A stretch of DNA of 8,323 nucleotides from DUOD01 sp050945235 (GTDB lineage Bacteria > Bacillota > Clostridia > DUOD01), in NCBI GenBank assembly GCA_050945235.1, contig JBMNSO010000082.1, positions 1 through 8,323 on the forward strand, in the 5' to 3' direction. Below, piece after piece: positions 1 to 5,767 of the stretch. A model generated the notes under the pieces. That model searched no databases. It was not told the origin of the DNA and was given only the letters and a program-made list of their open reading frames with translations. The stretch's first letter is position 1. Each line of letters starts with the position of its first letter. The translations under genes and the position numbers were made by a program.

Positions 1-124
1 ATAATAACACTTTACATAGTATAATTCAATGATAAATTTGCTTACGTCAATATAAGACAAATTATAAAAAATATTTTTTTCATTTGATTTTAGATATTAT
101 TTATGCTATGTAAAGTGTTATTAT
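1..124. repeat. Perfect 19-bp inverted repeat flanking an AT-rich core (MITE-like or long hairpin)
   Basis: The left arm ATAATAACACTTTACATAG (1-19) is the exact reverse complement of 106-124. Pairing continues inward through 20-24 / 101-105 with a single T/G wobble. The 76-base interior is AT-rich and holds a smaller imperfect hairpin (35-44 with 53-63). The left arm begins at the first base of the window, so the repeat may extend further left. The loop is too long for an ordinary intrinsic terminator. The shape, terminal inverted repeats around a short non-coding core, resembles a MITE or a degraded insertion-sequence end, but no target duplication can be judged. A perfect TATAAT at 20-25 could also be a -10 box whose -35 lies outside the window. 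Confidence 0.6.
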
Positions 125-151
125 GATTTTATCAATGTATCGTCCAAACCA

Positions 152-179
152 TTGATTTCTATCCCGTTTGGTATATTAT
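152..179 (+). promoter_or_regulatory. Weak SigA-type promoter candidate
   Basis: TTGATT (152-157) and TATTAT (174-179) are separated by 16 bases. An alternative reading is an extended -10, TG-G-TATATT, at 169-177. Either would give a leader of about 155 nt for the gene at 344. The matches are partial and the region is AT-rich, so chance similarity is a real possibility. Confidence 0.3.
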
Positions 180-213
180 AGTTTCTCAGGTCTCAATGGG
201 TGCAAGTTATTTC

Positions 214-231
214 TATATAAGGTCTTATATA
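214..231. promoter_or_regulatory. Palindrome, possible operator
   Basis: TATATAAG (214-221) and CTTATATA (224-231) are perfect inverted 8-mers separated by GT. A second TATATAAG at 226-233 overlaps the right arm, so CTTATATAAG (224-233) is also a perfect palindrome. It lies downstream of the candidate promoter at 152-179, where a repressor or RNA hairpin could act. No known regulator is recognised. Confidence 0.3.
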
Positions 232-343
232 AGAGAAGATAGTTTAATTTTGTGCAATATTAATAAGAAAGAAGCTTGTCTTTGTTCGTGTCCAAAGCAG
301 TATGGGGCAGTTAACGGAAAAATAAAGTAAGTGAGGTGTTTAT

Positions 344-1012
344 ATGGCAGAAAAATTTATCCCTGAAATAAAGGGTGTTTTAAGAAGGCATATGATTGAG
401 TTGCCTCAGGTTATTAGGGAGGCAAGCGGTATAAAGATTTTTGGAAAAAGGATAAAGTCCCTGATTTTTACTACCGATGTTGCAATTATAAAAAACGCAA
501 ATGCCGATGCGGTGATAGCAGTATACCCATTTACCCCCCAACCGGTGATCACCCATACCATCATGATGGCGGCAGATGTGCCGGTATTCTGCGGTGTAGG
601 GGGTGGAATAACCCAGGGAAACAGGGTGATAAACATCGCCATGGACGCTGAGTTCCAAGGCGCCATAGGTGTTGTGGTGAATGCACCCACCACCGATGAC
701 ACCATAAGGCGACTAAGCCAAACCATAGACATTCCCATAGTGGTGACAGTTGTTTCTGAAAACACGGATATAGAGGGTCGGTTAAAGGCCGGCGCATCTA
801 TAATAAACGTTTCGGGGGCTTCTAACACCCCCAGTATAGTAAGACACATAAGGAAAAACTATCCCCATGTGCCTATAATAGCAACCGGTGGACCTAATGA
901 TACGACCATTCGAAACACCATCAATGCAGGGGCTAATGCCATAACATATACACCGCCCACCCCGGGCGAAATTTTAGGAATTATTATGGATAAATATAGA
1001 GAAGATAGGTAA
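344..1012 (+). CDS. Conserved TIM-barrel-like protein of unknown function (often annotated 'hydrolase')
   Basis: A 222-residue soluble protein without signal peptide or membrane segments. The pattern of short hydrophobic strands alternating with helices fits a beta/alpha barrel: strands near residues 38-49, 56-62, 79-85, 107-113, 131-137, 151-157, 177-181 and 199-203. Glycine-rich turns GVGGG (84-88) and ATGGP (180-184), plus the C-terminal AGANAITYTPP (195-205), resemble phosphate- or ligand-binding loops at the barrel top. From memory, close relatives in Clostridia carry the vague label 'hydrolase' with no demonstrated reaction, so no substrate is proposed. The ATG at 344 follows GTGAGGTG (331-338) at good spacing. 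The next gene, iadA, starts 51 nt downstream with no strong terminator between, so the two may share a transcript. Reality of the gene is near certain; function is unknown. Confidence 0.85.
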   Translation: MAEKFIPEIKGVLRRHMIELPQVIREASGIKIFGKRIKSLIFTTDVAIIKNANADAVIAVYPFTPQPVITHTIMMAADVPVFCGVGGGITQGNRVINIAMDAEFQGAIGVVVNAPTTDDTIRRLSQTIDIPIVVTVVSENTDIEGRLKAGASIINVSGASNTPSIVRHIRKNYPHVPIIATGGPNDTTIRNTINAGANAITYTPPTPGEILGIIMDKYREDR

Positions 1013-1063
1013 TCATTTTAATGGACCGGTATTAAACCGGACAGCCTTTTTCAGGAGGTATTA

Positions 1064-2218
1064 ATGATTACCGTCATAAGTAATGCAAAGGTATATGACC
1101 CACAATACCTTGGATATAAAACCATTATTCTGGCAGGTTCAAATATTTACAAGATATGGGATAATCGCCGGGCCGAGGGCATGATGGGGGACCATACAAG
1201 GGTGATAGATGCTTCGGGGTTAATCGCCGTGCCCGGCTTTATTGACCAGCATGTCCATATTATTGGCGGTGGGGGTGAGGGAGGACCCCTTACCCGGATA
1301 GAAGAAATATCCCTGGAAGAAGTTGTAGCCAATGGCTTCACAACCATAATAGGATTGCTGGGCGTTGATAATGTAACCAGAACCATAAAGGACTTGTTCG
1401 CCAAGGCCAAGAAAATGGAGCAGCAGGGTATAGATTGCTCGATCTACTGTGGCGGCTACAGCGAACCCTTTTCAACAATAACCGGCAGCCTCAAGGAAGA
1501 CATTGCATTTATAGACAATATTATAGGCCTGGGTGAACTGGCGATATCTGACTACAGATCTTCGCAAATAAAAGACGACAGGCTGCTGGAACTAGTAGCC
1601 CAGGTATATACAGCCTCCATTGTCTCGGGCAAGCCCGGTATCGTCCACGTACATGTGGGGCAGGAGAAACCCGGCCTTAAGCCGTTAATTGAATTGGCCG
1701 CTAGGTTCCCCAAATACCTAAAACATATAATACCCACCCATATAAACAGGAGCCCTGAACTGTTAATAGAGGGAATAGAGTTTGTCAAACTGGGTGGTAT
1801 GATAGATCTTACAGCCGGTATGTCAAGGGATGGGGGGTTGTCCATAGGCCAATCGTTGTCAATATTAAAGGAAAGGAACATCGACCTGGGCAGTGTTACC
1901 GCAAGTTCCGACGCCAATGGCAGTGCACCGGTGTTCAATGAACATGGACAGGTGCTGGATGTAGGTATTACCCGGATATCTACCTTAATAGATGAAATAA
2001 GAGACATGTATGAACAAAACATAATCGGATTTGAGCAATCCATAGGGCTGATAACCCAAAATCCGGCAAAGGCCCTGGGCATGGCCAACAAAAAAGGCAG
2101 GATAAAGGAAGGATACCAAGGTGATATAGTGATTCTGGACCAGAGCTTACATGTCCGCATGGTTATTGCCAAGGGGCAAATAATTTATGAGAATGGAAGG
2201 TTAACGAAATCACAATAG
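1064..2218 (+). CDS. iadA: Isoaspartyl dipeptidase (beta-aspartyl-peptidase), amidohydrolase superfamily
   Basis: A zinc-dependent cytoplasmic peptidase that cleaves beta-aspartyl (isoaspartyl) dipeptides left over from damaged proteins. The 384 residues compare with about 390 in E. coli IadA, and most key residues align by eye. These are metal ligands H63 and H65 in GFIDQHVH, H197 (HVHVG) and H226 (PTHINR), and the catalytic aspartate D283 (SSDANGS). Substrate-contact residues E72, Y132, R165, R229 and S287 are also present. One difference stands out: the position of the carboxylated bridging lysine (K162 in E. coli, before CAISD) is a glutamate here, E158 in GELAISDYRS. Glutamate can bridge the metals in other amidohydrolases, so activity is still expected. 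The ATG at 1064 follows a strong AGGAGGT (1053-1059). It probably belongs to the same unit as the upstream barrel protein. Confidence 0.93.
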   Translation: MITVISNAKVYDPQYLGYKTIILAGSNIYKIWDNRRAEGMMGDHTRVIDASGLIAVPGFIDQHVHIIGGGGEGGPLTRIEEISLEEVVANGFTTIIGLLGVDNVTRTIKDLFAKAKKMEQQGIDCSIYCGGYSEPFSTITGSLKEDIAFIDNIIGLGELAISDYRSSQIKDDRLLELVAQVYTASIVSGKPGIVHVHVGQEKPGLKPLIELAARFPKYLKHIIPTHINRSPELLIEGIEFVKLGGMIDLTAGMSRDGGLSIGQSLSILKERNIDLGSVTASSDANGSAPVFNEHGQVLDVGITRISTLIDEIRDMYEQNIIGFEQSIGLITQNPAKALGMANKKGRIKEGYQGDIVILDQSLHVRMVIAKGQIIYENGRLTKSQ

Positions 2219-2268
2219 GCTGAAAATATGACCTTGTGGCGGTTAATGGCCCAAAAGTTTACCCTCTT

Positions 2269-2294
2269 GTTTAAAATCGACGAAAATTGGGAAT
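2269..2294 (+). promoter_or_regulatory. SigB-type (or SigF-type) promoter upstream of ctc/rplY
   Basis: GTTTAA (2269-2274), a 14-base spacer and GGGAAT (2289-2294) match the Bacillus SigB consensus GTTTAA-N12-15-GGGWAT at every position. The same bases also fit the SigF consensus closely: GTTTA for GYWTA, then GGGAATTATA for GGNNANAHTR with one mismatch, 15 bases apart. B. subtilis ctc is a classical SigB-controlled stress gene, so the position directly before the L25/Ctc gene supports function. The expected transcript start is near 2300, leaving a leader of roughly 25 nt that contains the ribosome site. Confidence 0.6.
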
Positions 2295-2327
2295 TATAGT
2301 AGTCAGAATATACAGGAGGGTAAAATA

Positions 2328-2942
2328 ATGTATAAGGATTATAAATTAAAGGTTGAAAGGATACTGCCTGATAACAATGAGACCATCAACCAAATCAGGC
2401 GACTGGGTTTTATACCCGGTGTGTTATATGGGAAGGACATCACCGCCACAAGAATAAAGATGGACGGAAAAAGTTTGCAGGAAGTCCTTGCCCGTGACGG
2501 AAGCAATGCTATCTTTGAGGTGATACTGGAAGGCAAGGCAAGGCCGGTGATAGTAAAAGAAGTGCAAAGGGAGCCGGTAACCAATAGGATACTTCATATA
2601 GATCTGCATAATATTAATAAGGAGGAAAGGATAAAAACTACCCTACCCATTAATGTGACGGGTAATAATAACGTCATCCGAAGGGGCGGCATATTGCAAC
2701 ACCAACTGAAGGAACTGGAGATAGTTGGCCTTTCAAGCCATATCCCCCCCTATATAAAGGTTGATGTTTCCAAGTTGTCCCCCGGGCAGTCATTAAGGGT
2801 TCAGGATGTGGAAATTGCCGAGGAGCTAACTGTATTAAACAAGCCGGATGATATAATCGCAACCATACTGGCAGATAGCCGCCCAAGGGAAAACACGGAT
2901 AAAAATCCCGGAAGCGATGAGGAATCAACGGACCAAGGGTAA
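2328..2942 (+). CDS. rplY/ctc: 50S ribosomal protein L25 / general stress protein Ctc (TL5 type)
   Basis: Binds 5S rRNA in the large ribosomal subunit. At 204 residues it is the long two-domain form (Ctc/TL5), not the short L25 of E. coli. The N-terminal 5S-binding beta-barrel covers about residues 1-93, with the family signature RRLGFIPGVLYG (24-35) and VKEVQREPVTNRILHIDL (76-93). The C-terminal TL5 domain runs from about 100 to 180. The last 25 residues are polar, acidic and probably disordered, as is common in this family. The ATG at 2328 sits 7 nt after AGGAGGG (2314-2320). A SigB/SigF-like promoter lies just upstream, matching the stress control known for B. subtilis ctc. No clear terminator follows. 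Confidence 0.95.
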   Translation: MYKDYKLKVERILPDNNETINQIRRLGFIPGVLYGKDITATRIKMDGKSLQEVLARDGSNAIFEVILEGKARPVIVKEVQREPVTNRILHIDLHNINKEERIKTTLPINVTGNNNVIRRGGILQHQLKELEIVGLSSHIPPYIKVDVSKLSPGQSLRVQDVEIAEELTVLNKPDDIIATILADSRPRENTDKNPGSDEESTDQG

Positions 2943-2981
2943 CAACTGCAAATAATCCCTCGACTTAAAAGTACAATAATA

Positions 2982-3010
2982 TTGAAATATGACGATATTT
3001 GTAGTAAACT
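2982..3010 (+). promoter_or_regulatory. SigA-type promoter candidate with a palindromic spacer
   Basis: TTGAAA (2982-2987) and TAAACT (3005-3010) are separated by 17 bases, the optimal SigA spacing. The hexamers match the consensus at five and four of six positions. The perfect inverted repeat AAATAT-GACG-ATATTT (2985-3000) fills most of the spacer, where a DNA-binding regulator could block or help polymerase. It would drive the small gene at 3080 with a leader of about 60 nt. Confidence 0.4.
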
Positions 3011-3079
3011 AGAACAGTACATAATATTAACAAACATAGAACACAAAAGTAATTTTGCTTTGAGTAGGGGGACTTAAAT

Positions 3080-3304
3080 ATGAAATACGTTTATGCTATC
3101 CTTACTATTGTAGACAATTGTCCGATTATGCAGACTATAGTCAGTGATAACAGATTGACGGGAAGACAGGTGCTGGACAAGGTGGTTTTAAGCGAGGATG
3201 AAAGGAACAAGTATTGTAGTTGGCCGGATGAAAAAAGAATTATAGAAGATTTAAACAAAAAAATGTCAATAAAGGTAGAAATACAAGAGCTAGAGGTAGG
3301 ATAA
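3080..3304 (+). CDS. Small protein of unknown function, 74 residues
   Basis: I do not recognise this family. The ATG at 3080 is preceded by AGGGGG (3066-3071) at normal spacing. The frame is closed by TAA immediately before a strong terminator, and a candidate promoter lies upstream, so a real monocistronic gene is likely. The N-terminus is strand-like and hydrophobic (residues 3-22, KYVYAILTIVDN then an IMQTIVSD stretch). A charged helical middle (LTGRQVLDKVVLSEDERNKY, 26-45) and a second helix (52-61) follow, and the end is a short strand (63-72). There is no signal peptide or membrane helix. The two cysteines, C14 and C46, are not in a metal-binding CxxC pattern. The size and order of elements would suit a small alpha/beta domain; no function is proposed. 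Confidence 0.7.
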   Translation: MKYVYAILTIVDNCPIMQTIVSDNRLTGRQVLDKVVLSEDERNKYCSWPDEKRIIEDLNKKMSIKVEIQELEVG

Positions 3305-3326
3305 AGAATAAGTTTGTATAAATATT

Positions 3327-3363
3327 AAAGGTCGTGCGGCAGGATACGCTGTGCGGCCTTTTT
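3327..3363 (+). terminator. Strong intrinsic terminator
   Basis: A 14-bp stem (3327-3340 with 3348-3361, including four G-U wobbles) closes a 7-base loop AGGATAC. The T-run at 3359-3363 completes the signal, partly inside the stem. It begins about 22 nt after the stop codon of the 74-codon gene and lies 39 nt before bshC. It should therefore separate the small gene from the bacillithiol operon. Confidence 0.85.
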
Positions 3364-3391
3364 AACAATAAAATTCCAAAAGGCCTAGATT
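3362..3391 (+). promoter_or_regulatory. Possible promoter for the bsh operon, very close to the start codon
   Basis: TTAACA (3362-3367, five of six to TTGACA) and TAGATT (3386-3391, four of six) are 18 bases apart. Because a terminator lies just upstream, bshC needs its own promoter and only 39 bases are available after it. Transcription would start near 3398, giving a leader of only a few bases before the ATG at 3403. The -10 match is weak, and readthrough or a promoter upstream of the terminator cannot be excluded. Confidence 0.25.
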
Positions 3392-3402
3392 AGGTATGAA
3401 GC

Positions 3403-5052
3403 ATGATGAATAACAATCAACCGAAAAATAATATAAGTCCTTTATATTTTGAAAACTCCTATCTTGTAAGGAATTTTTTCGAGTATCATTACAAAGTACC
3501 CGAAAGTGTATATCAAAGAGCTCGTTATTTAAGCCAACACAGGGGAAGTAATGATTTGGGGCTCGTTGATGCACTGCTAAGGTATAACCTATTGATGGAT
3601 TGCGGCCCGAAAACCTTGGAGACTTTGGAAGCAATAAAACACCGGCCGTGGTTGGCGGTGGTTACCGGCCAACAGGCGGGTATTATGACAGGCCCCTTAT
3701 ATTCTATATATAAGGCCGTTACCGCAATCAACCTTGCAAGGCATTGGGAGAATATGCTGGGCTTACCGGTGGTACCCGTTTTTTGGATAGCCAGCGAAGA
3801 TCATGACTTCCAGGAGGTATCATGGGTAAACTATATTAACAATGATAGGAAGGTCGTAAGATATGTATTAGAGCAGCCGGGCAATACCGGCCAATCCATT
3901 GGTTCCATACCCATATCCGAAGATATGGAGCATATGTTGGATACGCTGTATAACCGGTCTTTAGAAGGGCAGTACAAGAAAGAAGCCTTTGGAATGTTGA
4001 GAAATACCCTTGGGCAGTCAAAGACCATGACCGAGTGGTATGCACGGATTATGGCACTGTTGTTCAGGGATCATGGCTTGGTATTATTAGATCCTATGGA
4101 TTTAGAATTAAGAAAGATGTCAAGGGATATCTTTATACAGGGGATTGACAACTGGGAAAACATTAATAGCATTGTAGAAAACACCGGCAAAACCATAGCC
4201 GAGATGGGTCTTAAGGTACAGGTAAATATACCACCCCATTCAACCAACCTGTTTTATTATGACAATGGTATTAGAAAACCTGTAGCAGCGAGGGGTAAGG
4301 AATATATAACCAGGGACGGGTGCGTGTATTTCGGTGACAGGGAAGGATTAAAGGAAAAGGTTTGTCGGTACCCCTGGCTGTTTAGCCCAAATGTTGTTCT
4401 AAGGCCGGTGGTGCAGGAAAAACTATTACCTACTTTGGCCTATGTCGCCGGCCCCGGCGAAATATCCTACTACGCCCAGTTCAGAAGGGTCTATCACGTA
4501 TTTAACATGAAAATGCCCATTATATACCCCAGAAATAGATTGATCCTAATAGACAGCCACTGCAAATTGATAATGAACAAATACGCCCTTTCGCTAAAGG
4601 ATATTTCATCGATAGGCCTAGAAGATATGATACGCCGTATCCTTGAAAAAAGGGGATTTGACAGAATAAGGCAAAGGCTGGATGATATCAGTAAAGGGCT
4701 CAATGACCAGTATGACCAACTGGGCCAATCGATTCCCTTTTTAGAGGGAAGGGAAGATATAATAAGGGCCAACTTTAACAAGATAAGGCTGGAAATGGAG
4801 TATCTGAAAGGAAAGCTGTACTACCACTTTAAAAAACACAACCGGGAACTGGTAAGGGATTTTGAGCTCCTTTATAATTATATTTACCCCAAGGATAATG
4901 ACCAGGACAGGGAACTGAATATTTTCACTTTCATTACACTGTACGGTAGGGGAATTATAGATTTTCTAATGGATAACCTGCCCCTTGATCAGAAATATCC
5001 ACAGTTTTTTCTTGTAATATCGGAAGATAAGATCAATAAGGACGGAGGCTGA
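3403..5052 (+). CDS. bshC: Bacillithiol biosynthesis cysteine-adding enzyme BshC
   Basis: Carries out the last step of bacillithiol synthesis, joining cysteine to glucosaminyl-malate in the cytoplasm. The 549 residues compare with about 540 in B. subtilis BshC (YllA). Recognisable family blocks are VVTGQQAG (86-93), TGPLYSIYKA (96-105) and PVVPVFWIASEDHDF (122-136). The last lies in the Rossmann-like core. Further along are AYVAGPGEISYYAQF and IIYPRNRLILID in the second half, followed by a charged helical stretch typical of the family's coiled-coil insertion. The ATG at 3403 is chosen (ATG at 3406 is the alternative), but the ribosome site is poor: only AGG(T) at 3392-3395, part of a small inverted repeat CCTA-GAT-TAGG (3384-3394). 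It heads the bsh operon; bshB starts 4 nt after its stop. Confidence 0.95.
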   Translation: MMNNNQPKNNISPLYFENSYLVRNFFEYHYKVPESVYQRARYLSQHRGSNDLGLVDALLRYNLLMDCGPKTLETLEAIKHRPWLAVVTGQQAGIMTGPLYSIYKAVTAINLARHWENMLGLPVVPVFWIASEDHDFQEVSWVNYINNDRKVVRYVLEQPGNTGQSIGSIPISEDMEHMLDTLYNRSLEGQYKKEAFGMLRNTLGQSKTMTEWYARIMALLFRDHGLVLLDPMDLELRKMSRDIFIQGIDNWENINSIVENTGKTIAEMGLKVQVNIPPHSTNLFYYDNGIRKPVAARGKEYITRDGCVYFGDREGLKEKVCRYPWLFSPNVVLRPVVQEKLLPTLAYVAGPGEISYYAQFRRVYHVFNMKMPIIYPRNRLILIDSHCKLIMNKYALSLKDISSIGLEDMIRRILEKRGFDRIRQRLDDISKGLNDQYDQLGQSIPFLEGREDIIRANFNKIRLEMEYLKGKLYYHFKKHNRELVRDFELLYNYIYPKDNDQDRELNIFTFITLYGRGIIDFLMDNLPLDQKYPQFFLVISEDKINKDGG

Positions 5053-5056
5053 ACCT

Positions 5057-5767
5057 ATGGAAACCAAAATTGATATTTTAAGTTTTGGCGCCCATCCCGA
5101 CGATATTGAAATAGGAATGGCTGCAACCGTAGCAAAGCACATAAGCCTTGGATACAATACTGTGTTTGTGGATTTGACCAAGGGGGAGAGATCGACAAAT
5201 GGTACCATTGAACAAAGGGCGAGGGAGGCAAAAAAATCTGCCGATATACTCAAACCGGTATCAAGAATCAATTTAGGCATTAAAGACGGCCATATAGATT
5301 GTAACTTGGAAAACAGGCAAAGAATAGTGGAAGTGGTAAGGACGTATCAACCTGCATATATTTTCGCACCCATGGCAAAGGACCGGCATCCCGACCATGT
5401 AAGGTGCAGTGAACTGATTAACCAGGCAATATTCGACAGTACCCTGGTTAAGTTTCCCTCCAGCCTAAAGCCCCATAGGGTTCGCCGGGTATTCTATTAT
5501 TATATTAATGCCTTTGATGTAACGCCCGATATCGTGGTGGATGTATCCGAATTTTATGATGTAAAGCTAAGGGCTCTGTCGTGTTTTGAAAGCCAATTTG
5601 TTAAAGGAGAAGGGGATATGGTCACACCCCTAAACAGCGATTATATATCAAAGATCAGGTGCAGGGACAAATATTTAGGCATACAAGCCGGTTTTATTTT
5701 TGGAGAAGGTTTCACCACCCAAAGGCCCCTTGGGATAAATAACCTTATTAATGGAGGGATTATTTGA
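5057..5767 (+). CDS. bshB: Bacillithiol biosynthesis deacetylase BshB (PIG-L/LmbE family)
   Basis: A zinc hydrolase that removes the acetyl group from GlcNAc-malate to give GlcN-malate, the second step of bacillithiol synthesis. The 236 residues are full length for the BshB1 type. The family motif GAHPDDIEIG (11-20) supplies H13 and D16 as zinc ligands and D15 as the likely catalytic base. The second motif DRHPDH (109-114) supplies H114 as the third ligand. The start is set by GGAGG (5044-5048), which lies inside the end of bshC, 8 nt before the ATG. The stop overlaps the bshA start by one base, indicating translational coupling. Related enzymes deacetylate bacillithiol S-conjugates (Bca), but the operon position favours the biosynthetic role. 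Confidence 0.95.
   Translation: METKIDILSFGAHPDDIEIGMAATVAKHISLGYNTVFVDLTKGERSTNGTIEQRAREAKKSADILKPVSRINLGIKDGHIDCNLENRQRIVEVVRTYQPAYIFAPMAKDRHPDHVRCSELINQAIFDSTLVKFPSSLKPHRVRRVFYYYINAFDVTPDIVVDVSEFYDVKLRALSCFESQFVKGEGDMVTPLNSDYISKIRCRDKYLGIQAGFIFGEGFTTQRPLGINNLINGGII
5753..5758 (+). promoter_or_regulatory. Ribosome binding site that decides the bshA start
   Basis: GGAGGG inside the end of bshB lies 8 bases before the ATG at 5767 and only 5 before an in-frame TTG at 5764. The ATG has the better codon and spacing, and gives a TGATG stop/start overlap with bshB. It is therefore preferred over the longer TTG version. Confidence 0.75.

Larger units (their letters stand above)
125..343. other. 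AT-rich non-coding leader upstream of the first gene
   Basis: This gap holds no convincing gene, tRNA or recognisable riboswitch; T-box and c-di-GMP signature motifs were looked for and not seen. It contains a weak SigA-type promoter candidate (152-179), an 18-bp palindrome (214-231) and the ribosome binding site of the next gene (GTGAGGTG, 331-338). A frame of 44 codons from an ATG at 196 to a TAA at 328 is open but has a poor ribosome site and no recognisable content, so it is not called as a gene. Confidence 0.5.

Noticed and set aside
196..330. Open frame of 44 codons from an ATG to TAA just before the first gene's ribosome site
   Set aside because: The upstream AGGT is too weak and too close to the ATG, the peptide has no recognisable composition, and frames of this length are expected by chance.
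406..849. Long minus-strand open frame opposite the first gene, and similar antisense frames elsewhere
   Set aside because: They mirror strongly supported plus-strand genes, lack ribosome sites and resemble no known proteins.
1026..1051. Small hairpin CCGGT-ATTAA-ACCGG followed by a T-run between the barrel gene and iadA
   Set aside because: The stem is only 5 bp and six bases separate it from the T-run, so it is unlikely to be an efficient terminator.
3396..3413. ATG at 3396 as an earlier start for bshC
   Set aside because: It is in a different frame and meets TAA after five codons.
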